A stretch of DNA of 64,000 bases from CAMAVH01 sp046297835 (GTDB lineage Bacteria > Pseudomonadota > Alphaproteobacteria > SMXQ01). A program made the position numbers and the translations under genes. The notes under the pieces were generated by a model. The model saw nothing but the letters and a program-made list of their open reading frames with translations, was not told the origin of the DNA and searched no databases. This document shows, one piece after another, positions 1 through 7,859 of the stretch. The stretch covers positions 124,001 through 188,000 of the forward strand of contig JBKBHI010000006.1 in NCBI GenBank assembly GCA_046297835.1. The letters are read 5' to 3'. Each line of letters starts with the position of its first letter. The first letter of the stretch is position 1.

Positions 1-1023
1 CGGCAGATGATAGCGCTGCCAGGCGTCGATGATGGCGTCGCGGAAGGCGGCGGGGGCGATCGGCCAGTCGATGCCGGTGCGCGGCATCTCGGCAGGCGCT
101 TCGCCCCACGCGAATCCCCAAGGCGCGGCGGCGTCGGCGCGCGCGAAGATCGTGTTGTAATGGTTGAGGCCGAACCAATCGGTCGGCCGGCAGATGCGCG
201 CCATGTCGCCGGGGCGCAAGTGGGGTTCCATCTCTTCTGCGAGGCGTGGCCCGTAGCGGCCGAGAATCTGCGGGTCGGGAAAAGCGTTGTTCCACAACTC
301 GTCGAGCGTCGCCGCCGCCGCGCGGTTTTCCGGCGTGTCGCTTTCCGGCAGCACCGCCTGCCGGTTGTGGATCGCGCCGATCGAGGCGTTCGCCACCTGG
401 GCGCGTAGCACGTCCACCGCAGCGCCATGCGCCAGATTGACATGATGGATGGCTTGCAGATGCGCCGTCTTGTCCTTGAGGCCGGGCGCCCCCCAATCCA
501 TCGCATAGCCGAACAGGGTGAAGACGGAAAATTCGTTGAAGGTGGCGAAACGCTTCACGCGGTCGCCGTAACGTCGCGCCACGAGGCCGGCGTAATCGGC
601 GAACCAGCCGACGCTGTCGCGGCTTTGCCAGCCGCCGCGATCGTGCAGCGCCTGCGGCAAGTCCCAATGATAAAGGCAGAGCCAGGGCTCGATTCCGGCA
701 TGCAGCAGTTCGTCGATCAGCCGGTCGTAGAAGGCGAGGCCGGCTTCGTTGACGGCTCCTCGCCCCTCCGGCAGCACGCGCGGCCAAGCCACCGAGAAGC
801 GATAGGCGTCGACGCCGATGCCGCGCATCAGCGCCACGTCTTCGCGATAGCGGTGGTAATGATCGCAGGCGACGTCGCCCGTGTCGCCGTTGTCGATCTT
901 GCCGGGTTGATGGCTGCGCATGTCCCAGATGCTGGGGCCGCGACCGTCCTCGGCGGCGGCGCCCTCGATCTGATAGGCCGAGGTCGATACGCCCCAGATG
1001 AATTTTTCCGGCCAATGGATCAT
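1..1023 (-). CDS. Beta-glucosidase, GH1 family (3' end outside window)
   Basis: Retaining family 1 glycoside hydrolase, presumably cytoplasmic, hydrolysing beta-linked glucosides. 341 residues lie inside the window and the gene runs off the left edge, so about the last quarter, including the expected ENG nucleophile motif, is not visible. Seen: the N-terminal WGVSTSAYQIEG signature with substrate-binding Gln18, and the TFNE acid/base motif with Glu164. There is no signal peptide. The ATG overlaps the upstream stop (ATGA), so it is translationally coupled to the eRF1-like gene and probably shares its promoter. Sugar specificity cannot be told from the sequence. Confidence 0.93.
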   Translation of the reverse strand, partial: MIHWPEKFIWGVSTSAYQIEGAAAEDGRGPSIWDMRSHQPGKIDNGDTGDVACDHYHRYREDVALMRGIGVDAYRFSVAWPRVLPEGRGAVNEAGLAFYDRLIDELLHAGIEPWLCLYHWDLPQALHDRGGWQSRDSVGWFADYAGLVARRYGDRVKRFATFNEFSVFTLFGYAMDWGAPGLKDKTAHLQAIHHVNLAHGAAVDVLRAQVANASIGAIHNRQAVLPESDTPENRAAAATLDELWNNAFPDPQILGRYGPRLAEEMEPHLRPGDMARICRPTDWFGLNHYNTIFARADAAAPWGFAWGEAPAEMPRTGIDWPIAPAAFRDAIIDAWQRYHLP

Positions 1024-1427
1024 GCGCGCTCGCCGCTCTTCTGCGGCAGCATGCGGTCGGCAGCGCGGAAATAGCTGCGTGCGTGGGCGACGATCTGCCG
1101 ATCGGTGGGATGGTCGACGGTCTCGATGCCGACGATTTTCTTCTCCGTCTCGGGCGCATGGCGATGCAGATGACGGATCAGCTCCAATTTGGCGCTCCCC
1201 GGCCCGACGATGAGAATCTCGCCAGCCGGGGCCAGGGCTTCGGCGATCTGACGCAGGTAATCGGGGTCGGTCGCCGCCTTGCCGCTGCCGATGGCGTTGG
1301 CCTTGTGATGAATATGCGCCTTGCGGTCATGCGGATGCAGGACCTGGCTCGCGACATCGTCGGCGTTGAAGGCGAAGACCTTGGCTTGGGCGTGATCGAG
1401 CCAGACTATGGCGTGGAAATGCGGCAT
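1020..1427 (-). CDS. eRF1-domain-like 'translational machinery' protein
   Basis: A 135-residue protein beginning MPHFHAIVWLDHAQAKVFAF. This resembles the small alphaproteobacterial proteins annotated as translational machinery protein, which are related to domain 3 of peptide release factor eRF1. The biochemical role is unknown. His-rich stretches (HPHDRKAHIHHK) follow the N-terminal beta-strand region. A strong ribosome site (GGGAGGA) precedes the ATG. In other alphaproteobacteria such genes often sit with low-oxygen stress genes (recalled, not checked). Here an FNR/FixK-type box lies about 53 bp upstream, which fits that. It is first in a two-gene unit with the GH1 gene. Confidence 0.7.
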   Translation of the reverse strand: MPHFHAIVWLDHAQAKVFAFNADDVASQVLHPHDRKAHIHHKANAIGSGKAATDPDYLRQIAEALAPAGEILIVGPGSAKLELIRHLHRHAPETEKKIVGIETVDHPTDRQIVAHARSYFRAADRMLPQKSGERA

Positions 1428-1451
1428 GGCGGTCCTCCCGATGGATGCATC

Positions 1452-1468
1452 ATCCTGCCGGGCAGGAT
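1452..1468. repeat. Perfect 8-1-8 inverted repeat between FNR-type box and start codon
   Basis: ATCCTGCC-G-GGCAGGAT, lying 25-41 bp upstream of the eRF1-like start codon. It would overlap the expected -10 region of a promoter activated from the FNR-type box, so it could be an operator or a 5' leader hairpin. Its 13-bp core (1454-1466) recurs exactly at 62434-62446, upstream of another minus-strand gene. Confidence 0.6.
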
Positions 1469-1479
1469 CAGTCCCCGCC

Positions 1480-1493
1480 TTGATTTAGATCAG
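1480..1493 (-). promoter_or_regulatory. FNR/FixK-type binding site
   Basis: TTGATTTAGATCAG matches the FNR/FixK consensus TTGAT-N4-ATCAA in 9 of 10 defined positions. It lies in the intergenic space between the divergent eRF1-like gene and tadA. Its centre would sit at about -41.5 for a transcript starting near 1445 on the minus strand, which leaves a short leader carrying the GGGAGGA ribosome site. That is the geometry of a class II activated promoter. Binding is inferred, not shown. Confidence 0.6.
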
Positions 1494-1554
1494 GGCCGGC
1501 CTGAGCGCGCCAGGTCCGGTTGACCCGCCGGCGACGGCGCGGCAAGGTGCCGCC

Positions 1555-2022
1555 ATGCTCGACGCAAATCCCTTCATGCTGCGCGCGCTCGCCGAGGCCG
1601 AGGCCGCCGCCCTGCGCGGGGAGGTGCCGGTCGGCGCGGTGATCGCCGATCCGGCGAGCGGCGAGATTCTCGCCGCCTGCGGCAACCGCACCGAGGAATT
1701 GAACGATCCCACGGCCCACGCCGAATTGCTGGCGATCCGCGAGGCGGCCGCCAAGCTCGGCTCGGCCCGGCTCATGCTGTGCGATCTCTACGTGACGCTG
1801 GAGCCATGCGCCATGTGCGCCGGAGCGATCAGCATGGCCCGCCTGCGCCGGCTCTATTACGGCGCGGCCGATCCCAAGGGCGGCGCGGTCGATCACGGGC
1901 CGCGCTTCTTCGGCCAGCCGACCTGCCATCACCGGCCCGAGGTCTATGGCGGCATCGCCGAGCGCGCGGCCGGCGACATGCTGCGCGATTTCTTCCGCGC
2001 GCGCCGCGAGGAGCGGGGCTGA
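1555..2022 (+). CDS. tadA: tRNA-specific adenosine(34) deaminase
   Basis: Zinc-dependent deaminase that converts A34 to inosine in the wobble position of tRNA-Arg(ACG). The 155-residue length is normal. The cytidine/deoxycytidylate deaminase signature is complete: His55-Ala-Glu57 (zinc ligand and proton shuttle) and Pro-Cys85-x-x-Cys88. The start is the ATG with AAGGTG upstream. The stop overlaps the next gene by one base (TGATG), suggesting coupled translation. Confidence 0.96.
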   Translation: MLDANPFMLRALAEAEAAALRGEVPVGAVIADPASGEILAACGNRTEELNDPTAHAELLAIREAAAKLGSARLMLCDLYVTLEPCAMCAGAISMARLRRLYYGAADPKGGAVDHGPRFFGQPTCHHRPEVYGGIAERAAGDMLRDFFRARREERG

Positions 2023-3179
2023 TGGCGGCCGCGTCGCGCAACGAACCCAGGGGCCTGCCGCCCGGCGCGCCGCTCCCTGGCGATCCGGCTGCATGGTTCG
2101 CCGCCCGCAGCTCCACCAATCCGCGCTACGTCTTCCACACCGCCGCCGGGCGCTACATTCTGCTCGGCTTGCTCGGCGCGGCGCGCCGGCCCGAAGTGGC
2201 GGCGGCCCTGAGGCGCGTCGCCGCGCGGCGCGCCCTGTTCGACGACCGGCAAGTCTCCTTTTTCGGCGTCAGCGTCGATCCGTCGGACGAGGCGGAAGGC
2301 CGCCTGCGCCCGAGCCTGCCCGGCGTGCGCTTCTTCTGGGATTTCGATCTGGCGGTCAGCAAGCTCTACGGCGCGACGCCGCCCGACGCCGCGCCCGGCC
2401 CGAAATTGATCTACCGGTCCTATTGGCTGCTGCTCGATCCGCTGCTGCGCGTGATCCGCGCCGCGCCCGTGGGCGAGATCGGCGATTTGCTCGACGAGAT
2501 CGCCGCATTGCCGCCGCTCGACGTCGAGACGCAATCGCAAGCGCCGGTGCTGACGCTGCCGCGCGTGCTGGAGCCAGAATTGTGCCGCGAGCTGATCGCG
2601 CGCTACGAGGCGGGCGAGACGCGCGATTCCGGCTTCATGCGCGACGTCGACGGCAAGACGACGCTGCTGGTCGATCACGGCCACAAGCGCCGCGCCGACC
2701 ATCACATCGTCGACGAGGGCGTGCTGGCGGCGTTGCGTCTGCGCGTGCAGCGCCGGCTGATCCCGGAGATCGCCAAATCGTTCCAGTTTCATGTCACGCG
2801 CATGGAGCGCTATATCGTCGCCTGCTACGACGGCGCGGACGGCGGCCATTTCCGCCCGCATCGCGACAACACGACGAAAGGCACGGCGCACCGCCGCTTC
2901 GCCGTGACAATCAATCTGAACGCCGAGGAGTACGACGGCGGCGACCTGCGCTTTCCCGAATTCGGCCCGCGTCTCTATCGCGCGCCGACCGGCGGCGCGG
3001 TGGTCTTTTCCTGCGGCCTGCTGCACGAGGCGACGCCGGTCACGCGCGGCAAGCGCTACGCCTTTCTGCCGTTCCTCTACGACGACGCGGCGGCGCGGGT
3101 GCGCGAGGAGAACCTGAAATTCCTCGCCGCCCAGGGCGGCCAGGCGCAAGACGCGGAGGACGACGCCGGCGCGGGCTAA
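2022..3179 (+). CDS. Thioredoxin-fold/2OG-Fe(II) oxygenase fusion protein
   Basis: A 385-residue two-domain protein. Residues about 1-170 look like an AhpC/TSA-type thioredoxin fold (PLPGDPAAWF..., FFGVSVDPSDE) but show no peroxidatic Cys motif. Residues about 185-365 form a prolyl-4-hydroxylase-like 2-oxoglutarate oxygenase with iron ligands His280-x-Asp282 and His335, and a 2OG-binding Arg in TRGKRY (Arg342/Arg345). An ACYDGADGGHFRPH stretch precedes the iron motif. The chosen ATG overlaps the tadA stop, and longer readings would run through tadA. The substrate is unknown; a protein or nucleotide hydroxylase is possible. The C-terminal tail is acidic and low complexity. Confidence 0.82.
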   Translation: MAAASRNEPRGLPPGAPLPGDPAAWFAARSSTNPRYVFHTAAGRYILLGLLGAARRPEVAAALRRVAARRALFDDRQVSFFGVSVDPSDEAEGRLRPSLPGVRFFWDFDLAVSKLYGATPPDAAPGPKLIYRSYWLLLDPLLRVIRAAPVGEIGDLLDEIAALPPLDVETQSQAPVLTLPRVLEPELCRELIARYEAGETRDSGFMRDVDGKTTLLVDHGHKRRADHHIVDEGVLAALRLRVQRRLIPEIAKSFQFHVTRMERYIVACYDGADGGHFRPHRDNTTKGTAHRRFAVTINLNAEEYDGGDLRFPEFGPRLYRAPTGGAVVFSCGLLHEATPVTRGKRYAFLPFLYDDAAARVREENLKFLAAQGGQAQDAEDDAGAG

Positions 3180-3200
3180 AGCTCGCCGATCGTCGGAGCC

Positions 3201-4463
3201 TTACCGCTTCACGGCCCGCCAGCCGATGTCGCGGCGGCAAAAGCCGCCGGGCCAGTCGATCTTATCGACCGCCGCATAGGCTTTCTGCTGCGCCTCAAGC
3301 GCGGTTGCGCCGGTGGCAGTGACGGCGAGCACGCGGCCGCCGGTGGCGACGATATTGCCGTCCTTCAATGCGGTGCCGGCATGAAAGACGTTGCCGATCT
3401 CGTTCGCCGCGTCGAGCCCGCGAATCTCCGTGCCCTTCTCGTAAGGCCCCGGATAGCCTTTGGCGGCCATCACCACGGTCAACGCCGTTTCGTCGCGCCA
3501 GCGCAAGTCCACATGGGCCAGCGTGCCGTCGCGCGAGGCCATCAGCGCCGGCAGCAGGTCGGATTTAAGCCGCGTCATCAGCACCTGGCATTCCGGATCG
3601 CCGAAGCGCGTGTTGTATTCCAGCAGCTTCGGGCCGGTCTCGTCGATCATCAGGCCGGCGAACAGCACGCCCTTGAACGGCCGGCCCATGTCGGCCATCG
3701 CCGCCACCGTCGGCTCGATGATCTCGCGCATCACGCGCGCGGCCATCGCCTCGGTCACGACCGGGGCCGGCGAATAGGCGCCCATGCCGCCGGTGTTGGG
3801 GCCCGTGTCGCCGTCGCCGACGCGCTTATGGTCCTGCGCCGAGGCGAGCGCCAGCGCGTGCTTGCCGTCGACCAGGGCGAAGAAGCTCGCTTCCTCGCCC
3901 TTGAGGAATTCCTCGATGACGAGCGACGCGCCCGCCGCGCCGAACGCGCCCGACAGCATGTCGCGCACGGCGGCTTCCGCCTGATCCATGCTCTCGGCGA
4001 TCACCACGCCTTTGCCGGCGGCGAGCCCGTCGGCCTTCACGACGATGGGCAGCGACTGCGTCTTCAAGAAGGCGAGCGCGCTCTCGACATCGGTGAAGCG
4101 GCCATAGGCGGCGGTCGGAATGGCGTATTTGGCGCACATGTCCTTGGTGAAGCCCTTGGAGCCTTCGAGCGCGGCGGCGGCCTGGTTCGGGCCGAAGGCG
4201 GCGATGCCGGCGGCTTCCAGCCGGTCCACCAGGCCGAGCACCAGCGGCGTTTCCGGGCCGACGACGACGAAATCGACGCCCTTGTCCCGGGCCAGCTTCA
4301 CCTGGCCGTCGATATCCTCGGCGGCGACGGGAACGCATTCGGCGAGCACGGCGATGCCGGCGTTGCCGGGCGCGCAATAGAGCTTGTCGCACAGCGCCGA
4401 GGCGGAAATCGCCCAGCACAGCGCATGTTCGCGGCCGCCGCCGCCGACGACGAGTACCTTCAT
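3201..4463 (-). CDS. purD: Phosphoribosylamine--glycine ligase (GARS)
   Basis: ATP-grasp enzyme for step 2 of purine synthesis, joining glycine to phosphoribosylamine. 420 residues, full length. Seen: the N-terminal MKVLVVGGGGREHAL nucleotide-fold signature, VVGPETPLVLGLVD, the ATP-grasp region (VVKADGLAAGKGVVIA) and the GARS signature RFGDPECQ. The start is MKVLV with an AAAGGG ribosome site; an in-frame extension reaching 4568 would overlap the divergent xseA and lacks family similarity. It is transcribed divergently from xseA across about 90 bp. Confidence 0.97.
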   Translation of the reverse strand: MKVLVVGGGGREHALCWAISASALCDKLYCAPGNAGIAVLAECVPVAAEDIDGQVKLARDKGVDFVVVGPETPLVLGLVDRLEAAGIAAFGPNQAAAALEGSKGFTKDMCAKYAIPTAAYGRFTDVESALAFLKTQSLPIVVKADGLAAGKGVVIAESMDQAEAAVRDMLSGAFGAAGASLVIEEFLKGEEASFFALVDGKHALALASAQDHKRVGDGDTGPNTGGMGAYSPAPVVTEAMAARVMREIIEPTVAAMADMGRPFKGVLFAGLMIDETGPKLLEYNTRFGDPECQVLMTRLKSDLLPALMASRDGTLAHVDLRWRDETALTVVMAAKGYPGPYEKGTEIRGLDAANEIGNVFHAGTALKDGNIVATGGRVLAVTATGATALEAQQKAYAAVDKIDWPGGFCRRDIGWRAVKR

Positions 4464-4552
4464 TGCAGGCCCTTTATTTCCTGGCCGCCCTGGATGCGGG
4501 CGGGGCGTCTTGATAGCATAGGGCCGGCTTTCAAGAAACGCGGTCCTTCCCC

Positions 4553-6022
4553 TTGGCGAGTTATCCACCCCCCACTGGTTTTGAGCCAGATCTGGCCCCG
4601 AATGAGGGCGCGGGAAACGCGCCGATCCTCACGGTCGGCGAGCTTGCCTTCGCGCTCAAGCGCACGGTGGAGGACGCCTTCGGCCGCGTGCGCCTGCGCG
4701 GCGAAATCTCCGGCTTCAAGCGCCACACGTCGGGCCATTGCTATTTCCGCCTGAAGGACATGGACGCCGCCATCGAGGCGGTGCTGTTTCGCGGCTCGGC
4801 CGGCAAGCTGACGATCAAGCCCGAGGACGGCATGGAGGTGATCGCCACCGGGCGCGTCACCACCTATCCGGGCCGCTCGCAGTACCAGATCATCGTCGAC
4901 ACGGTGGAGCTGGCCGGCCAGGGCGCGCTGCTGAAACTGATCGAGGACCGCCGCAAGCGCCTGGAGGCCGAAGGCCTGTTCGATCAGGACCGCAAGCGCC
5001 CGCTGCCCTTCCTGCCCGACGTGATCGGCGTCGTCACCTCGCCGACCGGCGCGGTGATCCGCGACATCCTGCATCGGTTGAACGACCGTTTCCCGCGCCA
5101 TGTGCTGCTGTGGCCGGTGCTGGTGCAGGGCGACGGCGCGGCCGAACAGGTGGCGCGCGCCATCAAGGGCTTCAACGCCCTGGAACGCGGCGGCGCCGTG
5201 CCGCGCCCCGATCTGCTGATCGTCGCGCGCGGCGGCGGCAGCCTGGAAGACCTCATGGCCTTCAACGAGGAAGCGGTGATCCGCGCCGCCGCCGAATCGG
5301 ACATTCCGCTGATCTCCGCCGTCGGCCACGAAACCGACACGACGCTGATCGACTTCGCCTCCGACCGCCGCGCGCCGACGCCGACCGCCGCCGCCGAAAT
5401 GGCCGTGCCTGTGCGCGCCGACTTGCTGGCGCAGGTGATGGACGACGGCACGCGCCTAGTGCGCGGCTTCGGCCGCGGCCTGCAGGAACGGGCCGAGCGC
5501 CTCGGCGCGCTGGCGCGCGTCATGGGCGACCCGCAGCGCCTGATCGAGGATTACGCCCAGCGCCTCGACGACCGCTGGGAGCGCCTGCGCCTCGCCGGCG
5601 ACGGGATGCTGTCGCGCTTCGCCGCCGTCATCGCCACCGCCGCCGCCGCGCTGCGCCCGCAACGCCTGCAGGCCTTGCTCGAACAGCGCGAGGAGCGGCT
5701 GGAGACGGCCGGCGCGCGACTTGCCGCCGCCGGCGGCCGGGCGCTGATGGACGCCGAACGCCATGTGGCGCAGCTCGGCAAGCTGCTCGACAGCTATTCG
5801 CACAAGTCGGTGCTGGCGCGCGGTTTCGCGCTGGTCGTCGGGCCGGACGGCCATCTCGTCGGCTCGGCCGCCGCATCAAAAGCCGGCGACACGGTCGCGC
5901 TGCGCTTCCATGACGGCGAGCGCGCGGCGGTGATCGACGGTGAGGACAAAAAAGCCGTGCCGATGAAGCCGGCCAAGCCAAAGACGCCGGTCGGCGGCGG
6001 CACGCAAGGCAGTTTGCTATGA
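4553..6022 (+). CDS. xseA: Exodeoxyribonuclease VII large subunit
   Basis: Large subunit of the ExoVII single-strand exonuclease. 489 residues. The N-terminal OB fold (about residues 20-115, LTVGELAFALKRTVED, LRGEISGFKRHTSGHCYF) is followed by the catalytic domain with GVVTSPTGAVIRDI, VARGGGSLEDLMAFN and SAVGHETDTTLIDF. The C-terminal part is coiled and basic. No ATG or GTG lies near the required N-terminus, so the TTG at 4553 is the most likely start, although no clear ribosome site precedes it. No xseB small-subunit gene follows. The stop overlaps the M23 peptidase start (ATGA). Confidence 0.94.
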   Translation: MASYPPPTGFEPDLAPNEGAGNAPILTVGELAFALKRTVEDAFGRVRLRGEISGFKRHTSGHCYFRLKDMDAAIEAVLFRGSAGKLTIKPEDGMEVIATGRVTTYPGRSQYQIIVDTVELAGQGALLKLIEDRRKRLEAEGLFDQDRKRPLPFLPDVIGVVTSPTGAVIRDILHRLNDRFPRHVLLWPVLVQGDGAAEQVARAIKGFNALERGGAVPRPDLLIVARGGGSLEDLMAFNEEAVIRAAAESDIPLISAVGHETDTTLIDFASDRRAPTPTAAAEMAVPVRADLLAQVMDDGTRLVRGFGRGLQERAERLGALARVMGDPQRLIEDYAQRLDDRWERLRLAGDGMLSRFAAVIATAAAALRPQRLQALLEQREERLETAGARLAAAGGRALMDAERHVAQLGKLLDSYSHKSVLARGFALVVGPDGHLVGSAAASKAGDTVALRFHDGERAAVIDGEDKKAVPMKPAKPKTPVGGGTQGSLL

Positions 6023-6867
6023 AGAGATTTTTTTTCGCGCTCGTGCTGCTGGCGACCCCTGTGTCGGCGCAGGACATTCGCCAGGTCGACGAATATGGCG
6101 GCATGAGCTTCAGCCTGACCGGCACGGCGACCCAGGGCGGTTTGTTGATCGGCAAGACCAAGCCGCACAGCCGCGTGCGCGCCAACGGCGTCGAGCTGCA
6201 AGTCGCCTCGAACGGCGCGTTCCTGATCGGCTTCGGCCGCGATTACGACAGCACCTTCGTCGAGGTCGTCGTCACTGCGCCCGACCAATCCTCGACCGAG
6301 ACGCGGAGCATTCCCGTCCTGCCGCGCGTCTATGACGTGCAGAGCATCACCGGCGTCGCGCAAAAATACGTCGAGCCGCCGCCGGAAGACCTCAAGCGCA
6401 TCGCCGAGGAGCGCCGGCTGATCGCCGGGGCGCGCGAGCGCAAGGCCGACGCCAGCGATTTCGATGCGGGATTCATATGGCCGGTCGAGGGGCCGATCAG
6501 CGGCGTGTTCGGCAGCCAGCGCATTTTCAACGGCCAGCCGCGCGCGCCGCACAACGGCGTCGACATCGCCGCCGGGCGCGGCGCGACCGTCGTCGCCGCC
6601 AGCCGCGGCGTGGTCACGCTGGCCGAGAAGGGCCTGTTCTTCAACGGCAACGTGGTCATCATCGACCACGGCCTCAGCCTCAGCACCGTCTATGTCCATC
6701 TCGACGAGATCATGGTGAAGAAGGGCCAGCGCGTGAATATCGGCGAGGCCATCGGCAAGGTCGGCGCGACGGGACGCGTCACCGGCCCGCATCTGCATTG
6801 GGGCGCGAACGTCGCCGGCGAGGCCATCGACCCGCAATTGCTGGTCGGCCCGATGGTGCGGCGGTAG
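6019..6867 (+). CDS. M23 family metallopeptidase (LytM/NlpD-like), secreted
   Basis: A 282-residue exported zinc peptidase of the peptidoglycan endopeptidase family. A signal peptide (MKRFFFALVLLATPVSAQ) is followed by a beta-rich middle region (about 30-110) and the LytM domain (about 150-275). Zinc ligands are in place: His178-x3-Asp182 (HNGVDIA) and His258-x-His260 (HLHWG), so it should be active rather than an NlpD/EnvC-type activator. It overlaps the xseA stop by four bases. A REP-like doublet follows the gene. The cell-wall target and timing are not visible. Confidence 0.92.
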   Translation: MKRFFFALVLLATPVSAQDIRQVDEYGGMSFSLTGTATQGGLLIGKTKPHSRVRANGVELQVASNGAFLIGFGRDYDSTFVEVVVTAPDQSSTETRSIPVLPRVYDVQSITGVAQKYVEPPPEDLKRIAEERRLIAGARERKADASDFDAGFIWPVEGPISGVFGSQRIFNGQPRAPHNGVDIAAGRGATVVAASRGVVTLAEKGLFFNGNVVIIDHGLSLSTVYVHLDEIMVKKGQRVNIGEAIGKVGATGRVTGPHLHWGANVAGEAIDPQLLVGPMVRR

Positions 6868-6882
6868 GGCCGTTTCTCCAAC

Positions 6883-6971
6883 CGTCACCCTCGGGCTTGT
6901 CCCGAGGGTCCATTTTTCAAGCGCTCAGGCGGCGGATGCATGGATGCTCGGGTCAAGCCCGAGCATGACGG
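6883..6971. repeat. REP-like palindrome doublet (site 1)
   Basis: Two short hairpins in inverted arrangement between convergent genes. 6883-6913 reads CGTCA, stem ACCCTCGGG / CCCGAGGGT, then TCCAT. 6940-6970 reads ATGGA, stem TGCTCGGG / CCCGAGCA, then TGACG. The outer ends CGTCA and TGACG are mutually complementary. The same unit recurs at four other intergenic sites in the window. It may double as a terminator for the convergent M23 and lpxL transcripts. Confidence 0.85.
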
Positions 6972-6989
6972 CTTTCTTTGAAGCCCCGC

Positions 6990-7859
6990 CTAATCCGGCC
7001 AGCGGCGGTGCACCCAGAGCCATTGGCCGGGGTTGCGGCGGATCCAGCTTTCCATCGCCAAGTTGATCTCGGCGGTCAGCGTCACGATGTCGGCCTTGCG
7101 GTCGCCGCTCTTCGGCAGCGCCATCGGCGGCAGGATGCGCAGCCGGAAGCGCGCGCTGCGTCCGATGCGCTCGACATAGCCCGGCAGCAGATAGCAATCG
7201 TATTTCAGCGCGAGCTGGGCGATGGCCGGCGCGGTCATCGCCGGACGGCCGAAGAAGGGCGCAGGGATGCCGTCGTTCATCTTCTGGTCGGGCAGCATGC
7301 CGATATGGCCGCCGGCCTTCAGCACCTCGACGATGCGGCGCGCGCCGGAGGTGCCCTTGGCGATCATTTCGGCCTTCAGGCCCTTGCGGCCGTAGCGCAG
7401 CAGCCATTCGGCGGCGGGATCGTTGGCGGCGCGATAGACGATGGCCAGCGGCGTCGTCCACGGCCCGCGCTGGATCACGGCATGCGCCGACAATTCCCAA
7501 TTGCCGAGATGGGGCGTAAAGAAGATGCCCGGCTTGCCGTCGTCGCGCATGGCGTCGGCGTGCTCGATGCCGCTGATCTCGAAGCGCGGATCGTTGTAGA
7601 TATCCATGCGGCCGATATGGGGGAATTCGGCCATCACGCGGCCGAGGTTGTCCCACATCTCGGTCATGATCGAGTCGATCTCGGCCGGCGATTTCTCGGG
7701 AAAGGCGGCGACGAGATTGCGCCTTGCGATCTTGCGCACGCCGAGCCGCGGGCCAAACGTGCGGCCGAGCCAGCCGCCTAAATTTGACGCGACGTCGAGC
7801 GGCAGCGCGGCGAACAGATGGAAGGCCAGCCAGTAGAGCGCTTTCACGGCTCCGGTCAT
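6990..7859 (-). CDS. lpxL: Lipid A biosynthesis lauroyl acyltransferase (LpxL/HtrB family)
   Basis: Inner-membrane acyltransferase that adds a secondary acyl chain to Kdo2-lipid IVA. 289 residues. An N-terminal hydrophobic anchor (about residues 5-32) precedes the conserved H-x4-E catalytic motif His117-LGNW-Glu122. Further conserved blocks are LPDQKMNDGIPAPFFGRPA and QWLWVHRRW near the C-terminus. The ATG overlaps the lpxK stop (ATGA). It is last of four overlapping genes building the lipid A-Kdo core. Chain-length specificity is not predictable here. Confidence 0.93.
   Translation of the reverse strand: MTGAVKALYWLAFHLFAALPLDVASNLGGWLGRTFGPRLGVRKIARRNLVAAFPEKSPAEIDSIMTEMWDNLGRVMAEFPHIGRMDIYNDPRFEISGIEHADAMRDDGKPGIFFTPHLGNWELSAHAVIQRGPWTTPLAIVYRAANDPAAEWLLRYGRKGLKAEMIAKGTSGARRIVEVLKAGGHIGMLPDQKMNDGIPAPFFGRPAMTAPAIAQLALKYDCYLLPGYVERIGRSARFRLRILPPMALPKSGDRKADIVTLTAEINLAMESWIRRNPGQWLWVHRRWPD

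Noticed and set aside
5980..6030. xseB small-subunit gene after xseA
   Set aside because: The next gene overlapping the xseA stop is an M23 peptidase; no 70-80-residue XseB-like frame is present nearby.
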